Source: Emticicia soli (lineage in GTDB: Bacteria; Bacteroidota; Bacteroidia; Cytophagales; Spirosomataceae). From it: a DNA stretch of 64,000 nucleotides. Position 1 is the first letter of the stretch; the number at the start of each line of letters is the position of its first letter. The stretch spans positions 248,001 through 312,000 of the forward strand of contig NZ_JBBEWC010000007.1 in NCBI RefSeq assembly GCF_037860775.1, written 5' to 3'. The notes under the pieces are model-generated. The model did not search any database, had not been told where the DNA came from, and saw nothing but the letters and a program-made list of their open reading frames with translations. Shown in pieces: positions 52,363 through 60,294 of the stretch. The position numbers and the translations under genes are program-made.

Positions 52363-53328
52363 TTAAAGATAATTATCTTTTGCCAGGTAATTGCTTACGT
52401 AATCGTTCACCGAGTCTTCGAGCGAAGAGAAAGGTTTTTTATAGCCAATCAGGCGCAGTTTACTCATATTTGCCTGTGTAAAATACTGGTATTTGTCACG
52501 AATATCTATCGGAGTATCAATAAAATCTATTTGTGGTTCAAGATTCATGGCGGCAAAAGTAGCCTTGGCTAAATCAAGGAAAGTGCGTGCTTTGCCTGTT
52601 CCTAAATTATATATACCAGAGTTACGGCGTGAGTGCATCAGGTAAATACAAACCTCAACAAGGTCTTTTACATAAACGAAATCACGCATTTGTTCACCGT
52701 CTTTAAAGTCAGGTCGGTGCGATTTGAAAAGCTTAATGCGGCCAGTTGCTTTAATTTGGTTATGCGAATGGAAAATAACAGAGGCCATTCTGCCTTTGTG
52801 GTATTCGTTAGGGCCAAAAACGTTAAAGAATTTTAAACCTGCCCAAAAGAATGGCGTATCTTTTTGTAATAAAGCCCACTTATCGAATTCGTTTTTAGAT
52901 TCGCCATAAGGATTAAGAGGCTTTAATTGCGGAATCTGCAATTCGTTATCGTCATAACCAAACTCTCCGTTTCCGTAAGTGGCTGCTGATGAAGCATATA
53001 TCAAAGGAATCTGGTAAAGATGGCACTTTTTCCATATTTGCTTCGAATAATTAAGATTCAGTCGATTAAAAATATCCTGGTCGAACTCAGCAGTATCGGT
53101 ACGTGCGCCTATATGAAAACAAAACTCAACCTCTGCCTGATTTTTGTCTAACCATTCAAAAAATACATCACGGTGTACAAATTCCTGAATTTTTTTGTCC
53201 GCTAAATTCTTCATTTTCAGCGGGTTAGAAAAGTCATCAACAGCAATAATAAAATTAAAGCCGTCTTGATTTAGGCGTTGTATCAAACAGCTTCCAATAA
53301 AACCAGCGGCACCCGTAACAATAATCAT
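52363..53328 (-). CDS. hldD: ADP-L-glycero-D-manno-heptose 6-epimerase
   Basis: 321 residues. The N-terminal motif VTGAAGFIGSCLIQRLN binds NAD(P), and the catalytic site has SSAATYGNGEF with YGESKNEFDK (YxxxK). The wording ADP-heptose epimerase follows from HldD-specific blocks (IGARTDTAEFD, EYHKGRMASVIFH). It makes the heptose of lipopolysaccharide inner core. A TAAATTTG -7 box lies 27 bases upstream of the ATG on the same strand (53355-53362). Confidence 0.92.
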   Translation of the reverse strand: MIIVTGAAGFIGSCLIQRLNQDGFNFIIAVDDFSNPLKMKNLADKKIQEFVHRDVFFEWLDKNQAEVEFCFHIGARTDTAEFDQDIFNRLNLNYSKQIWKKCHLYQIPLIYASSAATYGNGEFGYDDNELQIPQLKPLNPYGESKNEFDKWALLQKDTPFFWAGLKFFNVFGPNEYHKGRMASVIFHSHNQIKATGRIKLFKSHRPDFKDGEQMRDFVYVKDLVEVCIYLMHSRRNSGIYNLGTGKARTFLDLAKATFAAMNLEPQIDFIDTPIDIRDKYQYFTQANMSKLRLIGYKKPFSSLEDSVNDYVSNYLAKDNYL

Positions 53329-53536
53329 AGAACTTTTCGTAGTGTTATAAGTTGCAAATTTAGTACATTCCGAAACGCAAATCCATAGACTTAACTTTGA
53401 TTAATTTGTACTTTTTGAAGAATATGCTGTTAAACTTTATATATAACAATAGGTTAATGGTTTTTTGATGGTAATTTTGTGAACTTTTTGTAGCAGGCTT
53501 CGTTGTTACAAGGCAAAATGAAAATCAACAAAACAA

Positions 53537-53947
53537 ATGATTTATATAACAAGGCGAGAGAGATTTAATGCTGCCCATAGATTATGGAACGCCAATTGGT
53601 CGGAAGAAAAAAATAGAGAAGTTTTTGGTTTATGTTCAAACATTCACGGTCATAACTGGGAGCTGATTGTAACCGTGAAAGGTGAGATTAACCCTGATAC
53701 GGGTTTTGTGATGGATTTGAAGGTGTTGAGCAAGCTGATGAAAGAAGAAATTATTGATAAAGTAGACCATACTTTCCTGAACGAAGATGTGGAGTTTTTG
53801 AGAGGTAAGTTTCCGAGTACTGAGGTTTTTGCGGTAGAAATCTGGAAAATATTGGCTCCGGTTATCAAAGAAACATACAATAGTACATTGCATTGTATAA
53901 AGCTGATTGAAACCCCAAACCATTATGTTGAGTATTTTGGTGAGTAA
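53537..53947 (+). CDS. queD: 6-carboxytetrahydropterin synthase (QueD)
   Basis: 136 residues. The zinc-binding His residues are seen in FNAAHRLWN and NIHGHNWEL, the catalytic Cys in GLCSNIHGH, and VDHTFLNED gives the Asp-His pair. It makes 6-carboxytetrahydropterin for queuosine or related deazapurine synthesis. It stands alone; a TAATTTTG -7-like box lies at 53472-53479. Confidence 0.92.
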   Translation: MIYITRRERFNAAHRLWNANWSEEKNREVFGLCSNIHGHNWELIVTVKGEINPDTGFVMDLKVLSKLMKEEIIDKVDHTFLNEDVEFLRGKFPSTEVFAVEIWKILAPVIKETYNSTLHCIKLIETPNHYVEYFGE

Positions 53948-54032
53948 GGGCTAATATTGTTTTTAAGGATTTTGTTTAGGTCGTAAGCATAAGAAATTTA
54001 GATAACTATATCTTCAATTAATGCTAGATTGA

Positions 54033-54061
54033 GTAGAGACAGGGCACTGCCCTGTCTCTAC
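54033..54061. repeat. REP-like 29-base palindrome after queD
   Basis: GTAGAGACAGGGCA (54033-54046), one central C, then the exact inverse (54048-54061). It is much more GC-rich than its surroundings and resembles the palindromic units of REP elements. It may also stop queD transcription, as no T run follows. Confidence 0.7.
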
Positions 54062-54146
54062 CGATGCATCTTAAATATGAATATATTATCAATTATTTCT
54101 TCAGTATATAATCTTGTTTAGAATGATTATCTAATATGCTTTAAAT

Positions 54147-54178
54147 AATCACTCAATCACCCAATCGCTAAATCACTA
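54147..54178. repeat. Tandem octamer repeat before lpxB
   Basis: Four consecutive 8-base units AATCACTC, AATCACCC, AATCGCTA, AATCACTA. The same family occurs at 58327-58374, upstream of the alpha/beta hydrolase gene. Confidence 0.75.
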
Positions 54179-54189
54179 AATTTTTCAAA

Positions 54190-55314
54190 ATGAAATACTT
54201 CATTATAGCAGGCGAACGGTCAGGCGATTTACATGGTTCTAACCTGATAACTGCTATTAAAAAGGCTGATGCCAGGGCCGAGATACAAGGTTGGGGTGGA
54301 GATTATATGCAAACAGCAGGGGCTGAAATTGTGATGCATTACAAAGACCTTGCCTTTATGGGTTTTGTTGAGGTGTTGAAGAACCTGCCGAAAATTCTGG
54401 GTTTTTTCAAACTTTGTAAAAAACAGATTCAGGACTTTCAGCCCGATGCCATTATTCTGATTGATTACTCTGGTTTCAATATGCGTATAGCCAAATGGGC
54501 AAAACCGCAAGGCTTTAAGCTGTTTTATTATATTTCACCTAAAGTTTGGGCCTGGAATCAGGATAGAGCCTTGAAGCTGAAACAGAATATCGATAAATTA
54601 TTTGTGATTTTTCCGTTCGAGGTCGATTTCTTCAAAAAGTATGATTACGAAGTTGAGTTTGTGGGGAATCCTTTGTTTGATGCCATTGCTGCATTTGAGC
54701 CAAACCCCGATTTTCTGAACCAGAATAAGCTCACCAATAAGAGAATTATAGCATTATTGCCCGGTAGCCGAAAACAAGAGGTAGAAAAAATGCTCGAGGT
54801 TATGGTGGCTACAAAGAAACAATTTCCTGAGCACCACTTCGTTATTGCAGGGGTGGGTAATCTTTCGAGAGAGTTTTATGAAAGGTTTTTGGCCGACGAT
54901 GTGAGCATTATTATAGACCAAGCCTATGATCTATTGAGCCACGCCGAAGCCGCAATGGTAACAAGCGGAACGGCCACGCTCGAAACGGCTCTTTTGGGTG
55001 TGCCTCAGGTGGTTTGTTACCGCACAAGCTGGGTGTCATATAAAATAGCCATGATGGTTATTAAAGTTCCGTATATATCGTTAGTAAACCTGATTGCACA
55101 GAAAGAAGCAGTAGTGGAGCTTTGGCAAGACGAAGTAACACCCGAGAATATTACAGAAGAAATTAAAAAAGTATTAAATAATTCGGCCGAAAGGCAACAG
55201 CAATTGCTTGACTATCAGAAAATTAGAGAAATACTTGGCAGCGCCGGTGCATCGGCCAAAACAGGTAAACGAATTGTAGAGATATTAGAAAATGATAATT
55301 TAGCAAATAATTGA
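54190..55314 (+). CDS. lpxB: Lipid A disaccharide synthase
   Basis: 374 residues. The UDP-sugar binding start reads MKYFIIAGERSGDLHGSNL, the family's hallmark SGD, with YYISPKVWAWNQDRALK and LPGSRKQEVEKML later. It joins two acylated glucosamines to form the lipid A disaccharide at the inner membrane face. Full length. Fits the hldD gene nearby in lipopolysaccharide synthesis. Confidence 0.95.
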   Translation: MKYFIIAGERSGDLHGSNLITAIKKADARAEIQGWGGDYMQTAGAEIVMHYKDLAFMGFVEVLKNLPKILGFFKLCKKQIQDFQPDAIILIDYSGFNMRIAKWAKPQGFKLFYYISPKVWAWNQDRALKLKQNIDKLFVIFPFEVDFFKKYDYEVEFVGNPLFDAIAAFEPNPDFLNQNKLTNKRIIALLPGSRKQEVEKMLEVMVATKKQFPEHHFVIAGVGNLSREFYERFLADDVSIIIDQAYDLLSHAEAAMVTSGTATLETALLGVPQVVCYRTSWVSYKIAMMVIKVPYISLVNLIAQKEAVVELWQDEVTPENITEEIKKVLNNSAERQQQLLDYQKIREILGSAGASAKTGKRIVEILENDNLANN

Positions 55315-55335
55315 ATTAATATAAAATTGTGTAAA

Positions 55336-55821
55336 ATGAACTTTAGCAAATCTTTAATTGTCCTCGCTTTTACAAGCCTTGTTATGTTTTCTTGCAAAGA
55401 AAAAGCAGTTGTTCTAAAATCAAAAACTGAGTATCTGGCAGGGACAACTTCTAAATCATGGAAAAATACCAAGGCCGAAGCCACTAACCCTCAAGGTCTT
55501 AAAGTTGATTTGGTATTAAACCAACCTGACTGCGTTGTAGATAATAGACTGGTTTTTTATCCGAACAATACCTATGAGTTTAAAGAAGGAGCTACCAAAT
55601 GCTCACCAAATGACCCTGACATCATATTGAAATCAAACTGGACGTTTTTAGATAACGAAACCAAGTTTAAGATTGACAAAATTGTGTTTCAAGGCCGTGA
55701 GGTAAACGATGCTGTTTTTGATATCATTGAGCTAAACGATAATGTTTTTACGGGTAAAACATCGTTGCCATTGGCGGGTGTAACTTATGAGTTTGTGGCT
55801 ACTTTTCAGCCTGCTCAATAG
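55336..55821 (+). CDS. Lipocalin-like lipoprotein
   Basis: 161 residues from the ATG at 55336. The start MNFSKSLIVLAFTSLVMFSC ends in a lipobox, Cys20 lipidated. The mature part has the lipocalin-like spacing SKSWKNTKAEA, CVVDNRLVFYPNNTYEFKEG, KSNWTFLDNETKFKI. Function unknown; it is probably an outer-membrane anchored ligand-binding barrel. Confidence 0.78.
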   Translation: MNFSKSLIVLAFTSLVMFSCKEKAVVLKSKTEYLAGTTSKSWKNTKAEATNPQGLKVDLVLNQPDCVVDNRLVFYPNNTYEFKEGATKCSPNDPDIILKSNWTFLDNETKFKIDKIVFQGREVNDAVFDIIELNDNVFTGKTSLPLAGVTYEFVATFQPAQ

Positions 55822-55883
55822 GCTATATTGAAGGCAAGTGAGAATAAATTTAACAAATTAGCTAATCGTATCGGTATTAAGGC

Positions 55884-55891
55884 TAAATTTG
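55884..55891 (+). promoter_or_regulatory. Candidate -7 box for sufB
   Basis: TAAATTTG matches TAnnTTTG and lies 54 bases before the sufB ATG. A -33 TTTG at the right distance is not evident, so support is partial. Confidence 0.45.
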
Positions 55892-55945
55892 CGAACAAAT
55901 ATTACTTAACTTACGTTTAAGTATAAGAGCATAAAGCAAAAATAC

Positions 55946-57391
55946 ATGAGTAAAGACCTAGAATTACTAGAAGAATTAACAAGTTCTGAATATAAATACG
56001 GCTTTTATACAGACATTGAGGCAGATGAAGTACCAGCGGGTTTGGATGAAGGTGTAGTTCGTTTGATTTCTGAAAAGAAAAATGAGCCTGAGTGGATGTT
56101 AGAATGGCGTTTGAGCGCTTTCAGAACATGGCAGGGCATGACAGAACCTACGTGGCCAAATGTTACGTATAAACCTGTTGATTTTCAGGCTATTAAATAT
56201 TACTCTGCGCCTAAGCAGAAAAAGGTTATCAATAGCCTTGATGAAATTGATCCTGAATTACGCCGTACTTTCGAGCGTTTAGGAATTTCTTTAAAAGAGC
56301 AGGAACGTCTGTCAGGCGTTGCCGTTGATGCTGTAATTGACTCGGTTTCGGTAGCAACTACCTTTAAAACCAAGTTGAAAGAAATGGGTATCATCTTCTG
56401 CTCAATGTCAGAGGCTATTCAAGAATACCCTGATTTGGTGAAAAAATACCTTGGCTCGGTTGTACCTGTAAAAGATAACTTTTATTCGGCACTTAATGCA
56501 GCCGTGTTTTCTGATGGTTCGTTCTGTTATATTCCAAAGGGTGTTCGTTGCCCAATGGAGCTTTCAACGTATTTCCGTATCAATGCAGCCGGAACAGGGC
56601 AATTTGAGCGTACCTTGATTGTGGCAGACGAAGGTGCATACGTGAGTTATCTTGAGGGCTGTACAGCACCACAACGTGACGAAAACCAATTGCACGCAGC
56701 TGTGGTTGAAATCTACGCGCACAAAGATAGTGAAGTGAAGTACTCAACGGTACAAAACTGGTATCCAGGCGATAAAGAGGGGAAAGGCGGGATTTATAAT
56801 TTCGTAACCAAACGTGGTTTATGTTTTGGCGAAAATTCTAAAATCTCTTGGACACAGGTAGAAACAGGCTCGGCCATTACCTGGAAATACCCATCGGTTA
56901 TTTTACGTGGCGATAACTCAATCGGAGAGTTCTACTCGGTAGCTGTTACAAATAATATGCAACAAGCCGATACCGGAACCAAAATGATTCATATCGGTAA
57001 AAATACCAAGAGCCGTATAGTATCGAAAGGTATTTCGGCAGGTAAAAGCCAGAACTCTTACAGAGGTTTGGTTGATATTTCGAAAAGAGCACAAAACGCC
57101 CGTAACTTCTCGCAATGTGATTCGTTGCTATTAGGTGATAGATGTGGTGCACATACGTTCCCGTATATCGAGGTAAACAACTCTTCTGCTACTGTAGAGC
57201 ATGAGGCTACAACCTCTAAAATTGGTGAAGACCAATTGTTCTATTGTAACCAGAGAGGGATACCAACTGAGCAAGCCGTTGCTTTGATTGTAAATGGTTA
57301 TGTGAAAGAGGTATTGAATCAATTACCAATGGAATTTGCGGTAGAAGCACAAAAATTATTAGAGATTTCCTTAGAAGGAAGTGTTGGATAA
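55946..57391 (+). CDS. sufB: Fe-S cluster assembly protein SufB
   Basis: 481 residues. Hallmarks: CSMSEAIQEYPDLVKKYLGS, GVRCPMELSTYFRIN, GCTAPQRDENQLH with the scaffold Cys, SQCDSLLLGDRCGAHTFPYI and VEHEATTSKIGEDQLFYCNQ. It forms the SufBCD scaffold that builds Fe-S clusters. SufC and SufD are not encoded in the next 2 kb; the gene is followed by REP-like palindromes and a terminator, so here sufB stands apart from the rest of the suf genes. Confidence 0.95.
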   Translation: MSKDLELLEELTSSEYKYGFYTDIEADEVPAGLDEGVVRLISEKKNEPEWMLEWRLSAFRTWQGMTEPTWPNVTYKPVDFQAIKYYSAPKQKKVINSLDEIDPELRRTFERLGISLKEQERLSGVAVDAVIDSVSVATTFKTKLKEMGIIFCSMSEAIQEYPDLVKKYLGSVVPVKDNFYSALNAAVFSDGSFCYIPKGVRCPMELSTYFRINAAGTGQFERTLIVADEGAYVSYLEGCTAPQRDENQLHAAVVEIYAHKDSEVKYSTVQNWYPGDKEGKGGIYNFVTKRGLCFGENSKISWTQVETGSAITWKYPSVILRGDNSIGEFYSVAVTNNMQQADTGTKMIHIGKNTKSRIVSKGISAGKSQNSYRGLVDISKRAQNARNFSQCDSLLLGDRCGAHTFPYIEVNNSSATVEHEATTSKIGEDQLFYCNQRGIPTEQAVALIVNGYVKEVLNQLPMEFAVEAQKLLEISLEGSVG

Positions 57392-57477
57392 TTTTTGGAG
57401 AATCAATTTGCCCAGTCTTGTGCTTCACCCAATAAATTGGGTGGCTAAAACAACAAAGGAATATTTTAATAGTGTAC

Positions 57478-57542
57478 TGCGGACTTAAGTCCGCATGTGT
57501 AATAAAGAAACCTTTGTTTAAATAGACGGCGAATTTATTCGC
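57478..57542. repeat. Two REP-like palindromes after sufB
   Basis: First an 18-bp perfect palindrome TGCGGACTTAAGTCCGCA (57478-57495), then GCGAAT-TT-ATTCGC (57529-57542). Both have the form of REP palindromes found near many genes in other bacteria, though no copy of the associated transposase is in the window. Confidence 0.65.
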
Positions 57543-57568
57543 TGATACTAAATTATAAAGAATATATT

Positions 57569-57598
57569 AAGAAAGACTGCCAACCGGCGGTCTTTCTT
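57569..57598 (+). terminator. Terminator after sufB
   Basis: Stem AAGAAAGACTGCC / GGCGGTCTTTCTT (57569-57581 with 57586-57598, one G-U pair), loop AACC, followed by GTTTTA. The gap 57392-57692 otherwise holds only the REP-like palindromes and AT-rich sequence before the Crp-type gene. Confidence 0.75.
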
Positions 57599-57692
57599 GT
57601 TTTAGGGGGATTCAACAGAGAATTTTGATAAGCACTTGCTATAAACATTCATAATCAGTAGCTTTGGTAAATCCCCAAAATACCTGAATGCT

Positions 57693-58283
57693 ATGCTAAC
57701 CGACCTCGAAACACTCGCTCATGCACTACACACATTGGCTAAAATTGACGAAGACGACTTCAAACTATCGGCTCAATACTGGCAACGCCGCAATTACAAG
57801 AAAGGTGAATATTACAACGAGTACCGCAATGTATGTAAGTACCTGGGTTTTATTGTAGACGGTGTTTTCAGAACATATTATGTTGATGATAGCACAGGCG
57901 AAGAAAAGAATGTGTTCTTCTATTCAAAAAATCAGGTGGTGGTATCTTTCAAAAGTTTTATTACCCAAACTCCCTGCAACTACTTCACGCAATCGATGGC
58001 CGACTCAAAGATTCTGTACATTCATATCGACGACCTGAACAGGTTATACCAACAATCACACAAATGGGAGCATCTGGGGCGTATTATTGCCGAAATGGCC
58101 TTTAATATTTCGATGAATCGCACCGAGAGCTTTTTGTTTCAAACGCCTGAGCAGCGTTACTTGCAATTAATGGAAGACCACCCAGATATTTTCAATACAA
58201 TTCCACTTTATCAGATTTCTTCATACCTAGGCATTCAAGGCCCTTCGCTTAGCCGTATTCGTAAACGATTGGTCGGAAAGTAA
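57693..58283 (+). CDS. Crp/Fnr-family transcription regulator
   Basis: 196 residues. The N-terminal cyclic-nucleotide-binding fold spans about 30-120 (KGEYYNEYRNVCKYLGFIVD), without obvious cAMP-phosphate Arg, so another ligand or none is possible. The C-terminal helix-turn-helix is short (YQISSYLGIQGPSLSRIRKR). It is a Bacteroidota-type Crp relative; it may regulate the alpha/beta hydrolase that follows on the same strand. Confidence 0.87.
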   Translation: MLTDLETLAHALHTLAKIDEDDFKLSAQYWQRRNYKKGEYYNEYRNVCKYLGFIVDGVFRTYYVDDSTGEEKNVFFYSKNQVVVSFKSFITQTPCNYFTQSMADSKILYIHIDDLNRLYQQSHKWEHLGRIIAEMAFNISMNRTESFLFQTPEQRYLQLMEDHPDIFNTIPLYQISSYLGIQGPSLSRIRKRLVGK

Positions 58284-58326
58284 GTCAGTAAATATTATTA
58301 CTGATAAATAGAGAAATCGATTATTT

Positions 58327-58374
58327 AATCACTCATTCACACAATCACTAAATCGCTAAATCATTCAATTAGTA
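58327..58374. repeat. Tandem octamer repeat before the hydrolase gene
   Basis: Units AATCACTC, ATTCACAC, AATCACTA, AATCGCTA, AATCATTC, AATTAGTA at 8-base spacing. It is the same family as 54147-54178. Confidence 0.72.
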
Positions 58375-58512
58375 TTGATGAAAAAAATAATTGTGTCTGC
58401 TACCGATTTTAACTTGGGTTAAAATTATTGTCAGTGCCATCTATGACCTTTGTATCATAATCAACGACGATTATAAGACAAAGAAATCATAAACATCAAA
58501 ATCAATACTACA

Positions 58513-59304
58513 ATGAAAAATTCAATCACCACCAAAAACATCGTATTTATTACAGGCGCTTTCGTTCACAATTCATCTTGGGAAGAATGGCAAAGATATT
58601 TCGAAAGCAAAGGCTATAACACCATTGCTCCGGCTTGGCCACATAAAGATGCTCCAACCGCTGCAGACCTTAGAAACAGACAACCAAACGATACTGATTT
58701 AGCTGCTTTAACACTTAATGAATTGGTAGACCACTACGCAAAAATAGTAAGCCAATTCCCTGAGAAACCAATTATTATTGGTCACTCATTAGGCGGTTTA
58801 ATCACACAGATATTGGTAAACAGAGATTTAGCTGCCGCAGCAATCGCTATTCACCCGGTGCCACCACAAGGCGTTTTCCCTTACGAATTTTCGTTTTTGA
58901 AAGCAGGATGGAAAGCACTGGGGCTATTTACATCATTGAAAAAAACGTATTTGATGTCGTTTAAAGATTGGCAATATGCCTTTGTAAACACAATGCCATT
59001 GGAAGCACAAAAAGAAGCGTACGAAAAATACACAATTCCAGAGTCTAAAACAGTAGCAAGAGGTGGTTTAACAAGTGCCGCAAAAGTTGATTTTGCCAAA
59101 CCTCATGCACCATTGCTCATTACCTCAGGCGATTTGGATACCATTATTCCGGCTCACCTGAATAATCGTAACTACAAAGCCTACAAAAACTCTGGTTCGG
59201 TACTGGATTATAAAGAATTTAAGGGTAGAAACCACTACGTTTTAGGCCAACCAACCTGGAAAGAAGATGCCGATTATATTCTGGATTGGCTTAATAAACA
59301 ATAA
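58513..59304 (+). CDS. Alpha/beta hydrolase
   Basis: 263 residues, no signal peptide. The nucleophile elbow is GHSLGG (Ser near residue 98), the acid is likely in SGDLDTIIP, and the His in GRNHYVLGQ closes the triad. It starts FITGAFVHNSSWEEWQRYFE, with the oxyanion residue in the loop. Substrate is unknown; a Crp-family regulator lies just upstream. Confidence 0.9.
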   Translation: MKNSITTKNIVFITGAFVHNSSWEEWQRYFESKGYNTIAPAWPHKDAPTAADLRNRQPNDTDLAALTLNELVDHYAKIVSQFPEKPIIIGHSLGGLITQILVNRDLAAAAIAIHPVPPQGVFPYEFSFLKAGWKALGLFTSLKKTYLMSFKDWQYAFVNTMPLEAQKEAYEKYTIPESKTVARGGLTSAAKVDFAKPHAPLLITSGDLDTIIPAHLNNRNYKAYKNSGSVLDYKEFKGRNHYVLGQPTWKEDADYILDWLNKQ

Positions 59305-59323
59305 TTTTAAGGCATTTTAAGTG

Positions 59324-59358
59324 CAAAGAGGAGAGACCTTGGTGGTTTCTCCTCTTTG
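59324..59358. terminator. Bidirectional terminator between hydrolase and isomerase
   Basis: Stem CAAAGAGGAGAGACC / GGTTTCTCCTCTTTG (59324-59338 with 59344-59358, one G-U), with TGTTTTTG on the plus side. It serves both convergent genes. Confidence 0.85.
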
Positions 59359-59378
59359 TGTTTTTGAAGTAGGTTTTA

Positions 59379-60230
59379 CTACTCTTTTAAACTCTTCAGA
59401 TATTCAATGCTTTTTGGTACATTCACCATTTCGTTATTGCTTTCGTCTTCAATAAAGTAATGTTTGATACCAGCTTTTTTTGCTGCTTTAAAGATATTCG
59501 GGAAATCGGCTTGACCTGTGCCTAATACAACGTCGTTTTCCGATGGTGTATGGCCAGAGAAATCGCCTTTTACGCCTTTTTTCAAATCTTTCACATGCAT
59601 TAATTTCCAACGGCTACCATATTTTTTCAATAAAGCTACCGGGTCGCCACCGCCATGAATTGTCCAGAGTACGTCCATTTCAAAAGAAACATACTCAGGG
59701 TTTGTATTTTTGATGATATAGTCCATCAAAGTACCATCTTCGTAAGGTCTGAACTCATAGCCGTGGTCGTGGTAGCAAAACGTGATGCCATTTTCCTTCA
59801 ATACTTTACCTGCGTAGTTAAAATCTTCTACTGCTTTCTTGGCATCTTCAATCGTGAAATTATCGCCTTTATGAGGTATCCAGGCACACATCACATATTT
59901 AGCGCCTAAAATCTTGGCTTTTCTTACAATTTCCTCAGGTTTTCTAAGTTCTTCATAACCTGCTCCGGTTGCTGGTATCGAAATCCCTCTGTCGTCGCAC
60001 ATTTTTTTAAATTCTTCAAGGGTAACGCCTTTAGCTCCGCCACCTTCTAGTTCGGTAATGCCCAATGACTTGATAATATCGAGTGTTCCGGCTACATCTT
60101 TAGGAAACGAATTACGGTAAGTGTAGGCTTGAACGCCAAAAGGAAAAGTGTACAAAGGCTTTTTCTTTTGTGCATTTACTTCCTGAATAAATATCAGGCT
60201 CAATAAGCTGTAAAAAAGGATTTTTTTCAT
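59379..60230 (-). CDS. Secreted sugar phosphate isomerase/epimerase-like TIM barrel
   Basis: 283 residues from the ATG at 60230, which opens a signal peptide (MKKILFYSLLSLIFIQEVNAQ). The xylose-isomerase-type barrel has FGVQAYTYRNSFP, LGITELEGGGAKGVTLEEFK, FCYHDHGYEFRPYEDG, VSFEMDVLWTIHGGGDP and LMHVKDLKKG, where His, Glu and Asp can bind a metal. A periplasmic member of this family fits the recently described 3-keto-glycoside lyases or isomerases that act next to the GMC oxidoreductase encoded upstream. Confidence 0.85.
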   Translation of the reverse strand: MKKILFYSLLSLIFIQEVNAQKKKPLYTFPFGVQAYTYRNSFPKDVAGTLDIIKSLGITELEGGGAKGVTLEEFKKMCDDRGISIPATGAGYEELRKPEEIVRKAKILGAKYVMCAWIPHKGDNFTIEDAKKAVEDFNYAGKVLKENGITFCYHDHGYEFRPYEDGTLMDYIIKNTNPEYVSFEMDVLWTIHGGGDPVALLKKYGSRWKLMHVKDLKKGVKGDFSGHTPSENDVVLGTGQADFPNIFKAAKKAGIKHYFIEDESNNEMVNVPKSIEYLKSLKE

Positions 60231-60294
60231 AAGTGAGAGGGCGTTCATCGCCTAGGTTGATTGTTTTAATTTCAAAATTTAATTCAAAAACTTT

